Part shown: piece after piece, positions 46,601 through 54,041 of the stretch
Position numbering within the stretch: the first letter of the stretch is position 1
How the letters are laid out: each line of letters opens with the position of its first letter
DNA from: Phanerodontia chrysosporium
Lineage: Eukaryota; Basidiomycota; Agaricomycetes; Polyporales; Phanerochaetaceae
Length of the DNA stretch: 64,000 bases
Assembly: GCA_001910725.1 (NCBI GenBank)
Contig: MJGA01000025.1
Span: 124,001 to 188,000 of the forward strand
Direction: 5' to 3'
Made by a program: the position numbers and the translations under genes
Notes under the pieces: generated by a model
Database searches by the model: none
The model's input: the letters and a program-made list of their open reading frames with translations, nothing else
Told to the model about the DNA's origin: nothing

Positions 46601-47111
46601 GAAGGCAATTTCCCTTCTGCAACGCCACCACGACGAGGAGGATGAGTTTTTCGTGCGCGAACTCGCGCTACTCCAATCTTGGGGAGCAGACGACCAGTTC
46701 GAGGTCGAGCTCATGAACAAGGACGCAAAACTCCCCTCACGTGGCTCGCCAGAAAGTGCAGGGTTGGATCTTTTCATCACGGAAGACCTTACGCTCAAGC
46801 CCCATGATCGCAAGCTAGCGTCAACGGGCCTTCGAATGTGTACTCCACCAGGTACCTACGCTCGAGTCGCACCACGGAGTGGCCTCAGCCTCAGAGGCAT
46901 CGACATAGGAGCAGGCGTTATTGACCGAGATTATCGAGGGGAGCTCAAAATTCTACTCATCAACAACTCGCCCGACACCTTTACTTTCCACAAGGGTGAT
47001 CGTGTCGCTCAACTCGTGCTCGAAAGAATCTCCTACGCCGAACCAACTCCGGTTTCTCGCCTCGACTCAACCATTCGCAGCAGCGATGGTTTTGGCTCCA
47101 CTGGTATTTAG
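43650..47111 (+). pseudogene. pol: Inner pol (plus copy): RT to dUTPase, protease deleted, integrase frameshifted
   Basis: The frame enters at about 43650 (WEQLVPAQYQDYGDVFSKRA) directly after the gag linker; the protease present in the minus copy is missing. RT (KGYIRPSKSPLAAPVFFVKK, YLDDILIF), RNase H (LECDSSDFATGAVLEQ, IWSDHQNLTYF) and the integrase zinc finger are intact to about 45650. There a run of four C in the minus copy is three C here, shifting the frame; the correct frame resumes as the 496-codon frame ending at 47111 and contains integrase core, chromodomain and dUTPase (46698-47111). Thus this copy lacks protease and makes no full integrase unless the missing C is a consensus error. 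Confidence 0.9.
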
Positions 47112-47133
47112 GCTTCACCAGGAGGTTCAGCTA

Positions 47134-47146
47134 GAATTGGGGGTAA
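47134..47146 (+). other. Polypurine tract of the inner element
   Basis: GAATTGGGGGTAA directly precedes LTR D; the minus copy has its counterpart at 34848-34860. Confidence 0.65.
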
Positions 47147-47746
47147 TGTCACAGTTTTTCGTCTTAACCCTTAGGGTTAGGGGCAGCAGGTGACAGAAGC
47201 GATTACTCCGAACTGTGACATGCAGAAGCGCTGGAGTGACAGCCCTAGGCTCGGGGCTGGTCACGTGATACGGCGGTCACGTGATGCGCACACGTGCGGT
47301 ATCCCAGGGTCACATGGTCGAAGGTCTAGAAGCAGGCAAGGGTCTGGAAGCGCCGAGACACTCCGGAATGGACTAGAAAGCCCTGGAGGTCTCTGGACAG
47401 GTCCGGACAGTGCTGGAACGTTCTGGAGGTTTCTGGGACATCGTAGGAACATTTAGGAACGTGTAGGAGAATGTAGGAATGCCTGTAGGGCACTAGCCAA
47501 TAGCGTAGTAGGTATTAGATAGCTAGGACCCTGAACACCGGTCCCTGGGGACCTGGTGCACATGTATATAAACCCTGAGGGCTGGGGGTGCCTCCCCAGC
47601 TTCAATCTCATCGCATCTCACCTCTCTAGCCTCTATACCTCGTCTTCAAGCCTGGCTACACCCTTTGTAGTCCAAGTAAACCTTTGCCAGTGAGTATTGC
47701 TGGTTGGTTTGGTGTATAGGCGCTAGGGCAGCGCATTTTTGTGATA
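47147..47746 (+). repeat. Inner LTR D
   Basis: 600 bp, same as LTRs A, B and C by eye; the 3' LTR of the plus copy. It is followed by the second GTCGG at 47747-47751. Confidence 0.93.
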
Positions 47747-47751
47747 GTCGG

Positions 47752-48455
47752 TGGTACTCTTTGGGAACCAGCTCTTCGAACGTCTTGGCGTACTTCTCGC
47801 GATTGGCTTCGACAGCGATCGCTTGCGAGTAAGTGTAGCCGGCGAGGATCCAGACTTCGTCCTTGGCGTCCTCAACAATGCCTGCTCGAAGCCATTCTCG
47901 GCGTTCGGAGCGATTGGCGTCAATCTGATGGATACCAAAAACCGGGGTGTCCTCAGCTCCGCCGCGGAGCTGAAACTGGACATCACCCGTTTCCCAGTCG
48001 ATGTTCGGATTCCATTTCTTGAGCCACGGAAGTCCGAGGATGACGTTCTCGGGACCAATGTTCGTGACAAGAAACTCCTCCTTAAACGTGTATGAACCGA
48101 CAGTCAGCTGGAGTCTGGCGCGATGCGTGATAGACCCTGCTTCGTTCCTAGTTCCGTCGATGTTGTACAGTGTGATTTCCCTTTTGAGCGGTACCGTGAG
48201 AATCTTGTGTTGCTTACAAAAATCCTCGTGGATGAACAACGAAGTCGCACCGGAGTCAATCATTGCAGGCGTGCGAATAGTTTTATTGATCCCGGTGAGC
48301 TTTACTGGTACACGATAGTGATTCGAGAAGGGGTCTAATACTGATATGGTACATGAGCGGATGGTATCGGAAGCGTCCTGTGGTTCTACAGAAGGCGCCG
48401 GAGTTGAATCCGGGCTTGACGAAACGGGGACCGACGATGCGGCGTCACTCCGGCC
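47752..48455 (-). CDS. pol: Outer element pol, 5' part: linker and protease
   Basis: An open frame from just after the gag stop into the inner insertion. Protease motif PAMIDSGATSLFIHEDF (D-S-G at about 48257) with the partner segment ENVILGLPWLKKWNP. The frame ends KTFEELVPKEYHR at the insertion and continues HKKVFSEEESHRLPKH at 33161, so the two parts were one pol frame of about 1250 codons. Relative to gag this frame is -1. There is no ATG near its beginning, in keeping with expression by frameshifting. Confidence 0.88.
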
Positions 48456-48457
48456 CC

Positions 48458-49708
48458 TTAAGCAAAACCCCCGAGCTGCTTTTGTATCAGAGCCAGCTGA
48501 TCACGGAGGGCGGCGATCGCGGCAGCTTGGTCGTCAGACGAGCTGCCAGAAGACGAGGAGGCCGGAGACGAGGAGTCCTGTGACGAGGTATCCGAAGACG
48601 AGGCGCGGACAGCGGCGGTAGCGGGGGCGGTTCTCGGCTTGCCCTCGAGGCGGGCACGACAGACGCGGGACCAGTGACCCTTCTTGCCGCAGTGGTTGCA
48701 AACTGAGTCACGGTGCACGGGGTCCGTGGACTTGTGGGACTTCGAGCCGCAGACCTTGCAGCGGTCCTTCATGACGGCGTCGAACTGGCGCTTGAGATCC
48801 GTGCCGGTGAGACCCTTAAACAGCTCGTCGATGTTGGCGGCGTCGATGTCCATCGCGTTCGGGTCGCGGAAGGCGCGCGTCGACGAGCTAGCCGGAGTCG
48901 AGGACGTCTTTCCTTGCTGTGCCAGGAGGTCTTGCGAGAGCTTGTCCTTTGACCGGTCGACGGCGAAACCCGCGTTCTTGAGCTCGTCGTACGTCTCGGG
49001 GCCTTTGCCGGTGGCGGGGTTGACCATGTACGATATCCGTTCGAGGTAGTCCTTGTTGAACTTCGTCCGTAGCCGGGCTGCCAGGTCTTCCGGGGTGAGC
49101 TTCGTGCGGCCGGCGAGGGCTTGGAACTCCGCAAAGAACTCCGCGAACCGACGATTGCCTTGCGTGCACGCCTGTAGCTTGCTGAGGGCCTCGGCTTTCT
49201 CGTCGACGGGCTCGAACCGGTTCTTGAAAGCCTCCCAGAATTGGGCGCGAGAACCTCCGAACAACTGAGTGCCGTCTGCCGCTTGCTCGATGTACTGCCG
49301 TGCCCATTCGGCGGCTTCGTCCTGCATGAAGGAGAGGGCGCCAACGATCCATTTCTGGCCGTCTACCATGATCTGTCCGGTGTTGGGGTCGCGTTCGAGG
49401 TTGCCGTTGACGTCGCGCTTGCCGAACTTCTCTGGTTGCCCATCGGCGTAGATGCGGTAGGCGGCGCGGAAGAGACGGGCCGTGTCAGAACCTTTACCCT
49501 TGAATGGGACGGGCTTCTCGACGAAAGGCAGTTCCTTGTTGGCGTTGACCGTAGCGTTGACCGTTGTCCGATTGGCACCGATAGTCTGGGCCAGAGTGTT
49601 AACCGTATTTGTGAGCTGCGTCATCGCCTGGGCCATTTGCAGGAGGGCAGCAGAAACGGGGTCGGGAGGCGCCGGACCGGGCGGCGCTCCACCGGGAGTG
49701 CTCGACAT
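48458..49708 (-). CDS. gag: Outer element gag
   Basis: 416 residues from MSSTPGGAPPGPAPPDPV. Capsid-like region (FVEKPVPFKGKGSDTARLFR, WIVGALSFMQDEAAEWARQY, FAEFFAEFQALAGRTKLTPE) and zinc-binding region CKVCGSKSH plus a CCHC knuckle CNHCGKKGHWSRVC near residue 345. It ends LIQKQLGGFA. The gag frame is open upstream of this ATG for about 135 more codons (to about 50127), so an N-terminal extension is possible. A GGGTTTT heptamer sits at the right phase at 48464-48470, just before the stop. Confidence 0.9.
   Translation of the reverse strand: MSSTPGGAPPGPAPPDPVSAALLQMAQAMTQLTNTVNTLAQTIGANRTTVNATVNANKELPFVEKPVPFKGKGSDTARLFRAAYRIYADGQPEKFGKRDVNGNLERDPNTGQIMVDGQKWIVGALSFMQDEAAEWARQYIEQAADGTQLFGGSRAQFWEAFKNRFEPVDEKAEALSKLQACTQGNRRFAEFFAEFQALAGRTKLTPEDLAARLRTKFNKDYLERISYMVNPATGKGPETYDELKNAGFAVDRSKDKLSQDLLAQQGKTSSTPASSSTRAFRDPNAMDIDAANIDELFKGLTGTDLKRQFDAVMKDRCKVCGSKSHKSTDPVHRDSVCNHCGKKGHWSRVCRARLEGKPRTAPATAAVRASSSDTSSQDSSSPASSSSGSSSDDQAAAIAALRDQLALIQKQLGGFA
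48464..48470 (-). promoter_or_regulatory. Candidate -1 frameshift site between gag and pol (outer)
   Basis: On the minus strand the gag codons GGG GGT TTT GCT TAA contain G-GGT-TTT, which fits the X-XXY-YYZ slippery pattern. Slipping back one base leads straight into the open pol frame (F C L R G R S D A A). Eukaryotic and retroviral -1 sites use this pattern; no downstream pseudoknot was modelled. Confidence 0.45.
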
Positions 49709-50138
49709 ATTGGGGGGACGGGGAGTGTTGGCTCCTGATTGAGCGCGAGAGAGGTTAAACGGTGAGGGGGCGGGTTCGTGGTCGGAGAGGACGGAGCCGA
49801 GCGATGTCTCGGGAGACGAGTGGTGGCTGCTGTCCGGGGGACTGCGGTCGGGAGTATTCGGAGTGGTAGCAGAGGCGCGGGCGAATTCTAGCCGTTGCGC
49901 GAAATGAGGGCGTTCGAACTGTGTTTCTCGGTCGCTAGGCGGAACCGGGAGTAGCGGAGGGGCAGTCTCTCGATAAGGGCAGGGCTGCTGACTGCACTCC
50001 CTGGCTTCTCGAGACCCGTTGTTTTCCTCGACGTGGAGATCAGCGGGAAGAGTGACGCCGTTCTCTGTGGTTCGCCCGAAGAAGTGCGGACAATTCGAAC
50101 AGTCGAAATCCAGAGCGACAGAAGATGTATTTTATAAA
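49709..50138 (-). other. Region between outer ORF1 and gag
   Basis: About 430 bp. On the minus strand the gag frame is open from about 50127 and reads a Cys- and Pro/Ser-containing stretch (FDCSNCPHFFG, PSDRETQFERPHFAQRLEF) without an ATG before 49708. It may be an N-terminal gag extension reached by recoding from ORF1, or untranslated. Confidence 0.4.
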
Positions 50139-50828
50139 CTACTCGAAATACCCGGCCCGATACACGATGTCTAATTCTCCCACGATGCGGCGGAAGTTGC
50201 GCCTTAAACCGATGAACGAAATGTCACCAATTTGAGCTAGTCCAAGCTCGTATTGATGCCACTCCTTAAACGTGGTGGTGGGGGCAAGGCGGCTGAGCTC
50301 GGCGCGGATCTGTTGGAGGCGCTCGATCAGCTGACAGACGCCGCGCGCGTGGTCGCTGTTGACGAGGTGGAAGAGGTCGACTTCTTCGACAGCCTTGAGA
50401 CGCTTGATGGTCGCGTCGAGCTTAGGCGTGAAAATGCCGACGAGGTCGGTGGGGGAATACTTGGGGATGTCGATGCCGACAGGCTTGCGGGCGATGGGCT
50501 CGTACGTCGGGGCGGCGCTGAGGCGCTCTGCCAAACTGAGCTTCGAGGAGAAGGCGGCTACGGCGGCCTGGGCTTCTTGCGCCTCTCGTTGGCGCTGCTC
50601 GCGGATACGGTTGCCTACGCGTTGTTCGGCCTCACGAGCCTCGCGAACGGCAGTCCAGTTGATGGAGGGGACGGAGGGCGGAGGCTGGGGGAGCGTGGAG
50701 ACGTACTTGACGACCGCCTTAACTTTGCGGTCCGTCCACTTGACAGGGTTACCGGCCTCGCGACGACGTTGGAGGCGGTCGAAGATGCGCTGGGGGATGT
50801 GGTCCTTGAGCCGGACGTCTTTCGGCAC
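50139..50828 (-). CDS. Outer ORF1, protein of unknown function upstream of gag
   Basis: 229 residues (MPKDVRLKDHIPQRIFDRLQ). A basic N-terminus, a Pro-rich hinge (TLPQPPPSVPSINW), a Glu/Arg/Gln-rich probable coiled coil (IREQRQREAQEAQAAVAAF), and a helical C-terminal half (LIERLQQIRAELSRLAPTTT, RRNFRRIVGELDIVYRAGY). Same position and a similar overall plan as ORF1 of the inner family (41149-41961). No known domain recognised. Confidence 0.65.
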   Translation of the reverse strand: MPKDVRLKDHIPQRIFDRLQRRREAGNPVKWTDRKVKAVVKYVSTLPQPPPSVPSINWTAVREAREAEQRVGNRIREQRQREAQEAQAAVAAFSSKLSLAERLSAAPTYEPIARKPVGIDIPKYSPTDLVGIFTPKLDATIKRLKAVEEVDLFHLVNSDHARGVCQLIERLQQIRAELSRLAPTTTFKEWHQYELGLAQIGDISFIGLRRNFRRIVGELDIVYRAGYFE

Positions 50829-50971
50829 TGCGAAGCAAGGACCTCAGCAACGTGCACGGAGTGAGCAGGCTGCTCGACTACGACGTACTCGCTTTAAACG
50901 GAGGGAATAAACTTTTTTAAACGGTATTTTGGGGGAGCGGTAGGGAAGGAATTGCCTAGGGCACCCAAGAG

Positions 50972-50981
50972 ATCTCGACCT
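50972..50981 (-). promoter_or_regulatory. Self-complementary primer-binding site (outer element)
   Basis: On the minus strand AGGTCGAGAT begins two bases inside the 5' LTR boundary and is the reverse complement of ATCTCGACCT in the LTR (plus coordinates 51165-51174), about 34 bases after the LTR TATA box. This is the same self-priming arrangement as in the inner family, with a different sequence. Confidence 0.65.
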
Positions 50982-50983
50982 AA

Positions 50984-51677
50984 TGTCGCGGAGCGAAGGC
51001 TCAACGCTTCACAAGGGAGGACAGATGGGGAGGTCGACGTCGAGGCGCGGCGGAGCGAGTCGCGCAGCGACGAACACACTTGTTCAGCTGTCCGTATTGA
51101 CCAAGATACATTAGTATGCTATGCTACTATACAAACTGAGGCTTACCTGTCCGTATTGACCAAGAGGTCGAGATGACGGACAGGAGCGAGGGGAGCTACC
51201 CTTATATACTACAGTACTCTAGGGCAGGCTGTACGATTACCTAAGCTGATGGGCAGTGCTTGGCATAGCCAGCGAGGCTGTGACGCGGGCTGCGCGGCGA
51301 GGCTGTGCGGGGGCTATGTCACAAGGCTGTGTCAGCTGGCAGTGTCTCGAGGCTGCGTCGGGCCGAGGCTGTGTCATCAGGCTGATCAGCTCGGCGTGTC
51401 TCGGCGAGGGGAGTCATCAGGGATGACGGTGCCTCCTCGGCGATCTGGGGAACCGGTTGCAAGGCAGACCGGTGATCCGGGCAGTGTCTGAGCGCGCGGC
51501 GGGATGCGCTGGCGTCTAGGGGTGATGCGCCATCAGGGCGCTGGCGCTGCGTGGCCAGGCGCTGAGCGTGGGCGGCTAGGACTCCAGACGGCGCGAGGGC
51601 TGCTCGCCCGTTGGATTAATCGAGGAAAACAGCCAAAAATCGGCGAAAAATAGGGCAGCACCGTCACATCCGTGACA
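50984..51677 (-). repeat. Outer element 5' LTR
   Basis: 694 bp, by eye identical to 29389-30082. Its transcript would run leftwards into ORF1 and gag. Confidence 0.92.
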
Positions 51678-51682
51678 CGCTT
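51678..51682. repeat. Target-site duplication CGCTT, right copy
   Basis: Matches 29384-29388 and closes the outer element. Confidence 0.9.
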
Positions 51683-51779
51683 CACGTTTCGAGAGCAGGG
51701 CAATGGCCTCGGGAGAACTGAGACAGACATGTTCCCTCATGCTATGCGACGCTACGTACAGTCTTCTGGGTCCCGGTGA
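51683..51779 (+). pseudogene. F-box gene copy 2, 3' end beyond the retrotransposon
   Basis: 32 residues that complete the F-box gene at 28200: the codon broken at 29388 (Phe) is finished by C at 51683, then TFREQGNGLGRTETDMFPHA to a TGA at 51777. The paralogue at 1616 ends with TYREQGIGLRVSHEADMFPD in the same place. The frame matches exactly once the element and one CGCTT copy are removed. Confidence 0.85.
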
Positions 51780-52434
51780 GGATAGCTCATGTGTAGCTTG
51801 GGAGATATCTTTCTGATCAACTGTCGACATTCTTCGTGTCTCTGATACCGTTTGGTCGTCGGTGGTCCCTTCGGATCCTCGTAGCACTGACATGCTATTT
51901 GTCTGAGCCGCGACGGCTCACGAGACCGTTGATTTTTAATTTTTTTTTCATTCTTTTGCGTGGCTAGCAACTGATACATACAATGCTAGGCAGGGATCGT
52001 TGTGATAATATTCGATCAATGAGCGCACAGCGCCCTAACCTTGCTAGCTCCAAGTCAATCCCTTATGGCAGCTATCGCGCGTATACGTGAAGACGACATC
52101 TGGTTCCCTATTTCTCCCCAGCGTGTGAGCGCGTTCCGCGGGAATTCTCTTTGGGTACGATGCTTCTTGTCAGTCTGATGCCGTTGACGTGCCTCGTGTC
52201 AAAGGTGCCAAGATATAAACGTAAAGCATCCCTTAGTTGCGAGCTCATCCCTCTTTCTCCCCGCCCACTGGGACTGCAGCGACACTGAGACTTCGAAAGC
52301 CTCCTTTACGGGTTACATACTCCATTGCAAGGTGCGTAGAATAGCGGCAGGAGTCAGAGGCCTGAATATTGAATATTGAATGTGGATATGCTAACCATTT
52401 GAGCAGTTTTCTAGGCCCCAAACCGACTGGGACC
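51780..52434. other. Intergenic
   Basis: 3' region of the disrupted F-box gene, a T/A run near 51932-51950, and the promoter of the zinc-finger gene. A 5' UTR intron may end at about 52406, since CTAAC and an AG lie just before it. No other gene seen. Confidence 0.5.
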
Positions 52435-53376
52435 ATGCCATTGTGTCAATATTGTCTCCTCTACGTCGCTGTCCACGAGATGCATGCGCATTTGACGAAT
52501 TCCCCTTTGCACTACATGTGCCTGCAATGCAAGAGGGAATTTGTCTCGCCAGAAGCTCGCAAGGATCACTGGGGACAGAGCCTCAAGCATCACTATTGTG
52601 ATACTTGCGACCAGCACTTCGTTGATGAGGAGACGTTAGAGCTGCATCTCGAAGATCTACATCTATATTGCAGAATCTGTGATATCGTGCGTCTCGCTCT
52701 TTCGCCCTTTACATCGCATGGTCCTCACCACAAATACCAGATATACAGCTCCCAGGATGCCAAAGACGCTGCGCATGCGGAGCGACCTCATTTCTACTGC
52801 ATCGAACAGGGATGCACGCGGGGCTTCAAGACGGAGAATAACCGCATGCATCACGCACGGACTCACCTCCCCAAGGCCCTCCCCTGCCCAGGGAGAAAAT
52901 GCCACAAGGCGTTTGCACTCCCCGCAGACCTCATTCATCACATGGAGTCGGGAGCATGCCGGTCGCGCGTCACCCGCAAGGACGTCGACGCGGCCGTCAT
53001 CGCGTACGACCGCGCGCGCATCATCACAGACGCATCTCGCCTGCTCCCCGGCCCTGACGGCACATACACCAAGCGCGCGGAGCCGATGCTACACGCCACG
53101 GAGGAGACCTTCAACGGCGCCCGCTTCGCCTGCGTGCTCTGCCCCCGGACGTTCCGCACGCTCGAGAGCCTCAACACGCACCTGGGGAGCCCTGCGCACG
53201 CAGACGAAATCTACAAGTGCCCTACCTTCTATGGAGGTTGTGCCGAACGGTTCACGACCCTCAGCGCGCTCACGCAGCACGTCGAGGTCGGGATCTGCGG
53301 CGTCACCACCTTCCAGAAGAAAGTCCACGATGTCGTAGACCATATCACTATAGGCATGCGCGGACTTGGATTGTAG
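52435..53376 (+). CDS. C2H2 zinc-finger protein
   Basis: Starts at MPLCQYCLLYVAVHEMHAHL. Successive C2H2-like fingers: CLQCKREFVSPEARKDHWG, CDTCDQHFVDEETLELHLED, CIEQGCTRGFKTENNRMHH, CPGRKCHKAFALPADLIHHM, CVLCPRTFRTLESLNTHLG and a C-terminal CAERFTTLSALTQHVE. A 54-bp intron (52687-52740, GT...AG, in frame) probably removes 18 codons, so the exons read RICDI then IYSSQDAKDA. An upstream in-frame ATG at 52369 exists but lies before likely 5' UTR splice signals, so the later start is preferred. Multi-finger proteins of this kind in basidiomycetes are presumed nucleic-acid binding; no target is known. Confidence 0.82.
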   Translation: MPLCQYCLLYVAVHEMHAHLTNSPLHYMCLQCKREFVSPEARKDHWGQSLKHHYCDTCDQHFVDEETLELHLEDLHLYCRICDIVRLALSPFTSHGPHHKYQIYSSQDAKDAAHAERPHFYCIEQGCTRGFKTENNRMHHARTHLPKALPCPGRKCHKAFALPADLIHHMESGACRSRVTRKDVDAAVIAYDRARIITDASRLLPGPDGTYTKRAEPMLHATEETFNGARFACVLCPRTFRTLESLNTHLGSPAHADEIYKCPTFYGGCAERFTTLSALTQHVEVGICGVTTFQKKVHDVVDHITIGMRGLGL

Positions 53377-54041
53377 GTGTGTTTATCCGTTTCCTACGAA
53401 AGTCTGGTCTTCGTTGTTTGTCTTGGGCTCGGCAGTTTGTGAACATCTTGAGAATGGACGCTATGTATCCGTACCTGACATAGCACGATACTCTATATGG
53501 GCGTTCGCTACGCCATGGAATGACCGTCCGCGCGAGATTTAGCGAAGGCTGGGTCGAGATTTGTATATGTGGTGCGACATGCTTGAAACAGAGTGATTGG
53601 CTGGGAGCCGCGATCGCGACCTCCCCATGCAAGGCCGACAGACCAAATCCTGGAGCGCCTAACGACCTTGGCGGTGCACCACATTCTACCACATTTTGGA
53701 ACTACTCTCCCAGCCTTTCTGCACCCATATCTTAGCTTAGGTCACGCTGCGCAAGGTATCACGCCGAAATAGTGTCCCCAGATCCCTCTGGTTGTGCTTC
53801 CCAGGTCATTCGAGGCTGTCATGCGTTCGTCTCGGTCCGGCGGAGACTGCTTGCGCATCCTTGCATGGGTATCTGAGACTGGAACGTGTGTCTGCAATCA
53901 AGCTTCGTCGGAAGCTATGGCGTCCAGGCCCCTATAGTCTCTGCTCTCGGCCGGCGCACCTGTCGCTATATAGCGCAAGATAACATCTGGTACTAGACAC
54001 CGTCGAAGCCATCGAGCCCACCCTCGCCACTGTACAGCAGT
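53377..54041. other. Intergenic
   Basis: 665 bp between the zinc-finger gene and the glycerol dehydrogenase gene. A TATATA box at about 53967, some 70 bp before the next start codon, probably belongs to the dehydrogenase gene. Confidence 0.5.

Larger units (their letters stand above)
33167..47746 (+). mobile_element. Inner complex: two nested copies of a dUTPase-encoding chromovirus
   Basis: Four 600-bp LTRs: A 33167-33766 (+), B 34248-34847 (-), C 40240-40839 (+), D 47147-47746 (+). Layout is LTR A and leader to 34247 (+), then an inverted block 34248-40239 (LTR B, pol, gag, end of ORF1, all minus), then LTR C, leader, ORF1, gag, pol and LTR D (+). GTCGG flanks the whole. CCTTC lies just left of LTR B (34243-34247) and its reverse complement GAAGG just left of LTR C (40235-40239); the uninterrupted site is at 41316-41320. 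This fits a second copy inserted in antisense into ORF1 of the first, then an inversion by recombination between the opposed copies. LTRs and gag copies are nearly identical, so all is recent, unless an assembler joined the arms wrongly. Confidence 0.85.
29389..51677 (-). mobile_element. Outer Ty3/gypsy chromovirus, interrupted by a nested complex
   Basis: Bounded by two 694-bp LTRs that look identical, with TG...CA ends and a CGCTT duplication, so insertion was recent. It is read on the minus strand: 5' LTR 50984-51677, primer site 50972-50981, ORF1 50139-50828, gag 48458-49708, pol split into 47752-48455 and 30121-33161, polypurine tract 30083-30094, 3' LTR 29389-30082. Without the nested complex and its duplicated 5 bp it would be 7704 bp. 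Pol order (protease, reverse transcriptase, RNase H, integrase, chromodomain) places it with the chromoviruses. It disrupts an F-box gene. All its frames are open apart from the insertion, so before the inner insertion it may have been mobile. Confidence 0.93.
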
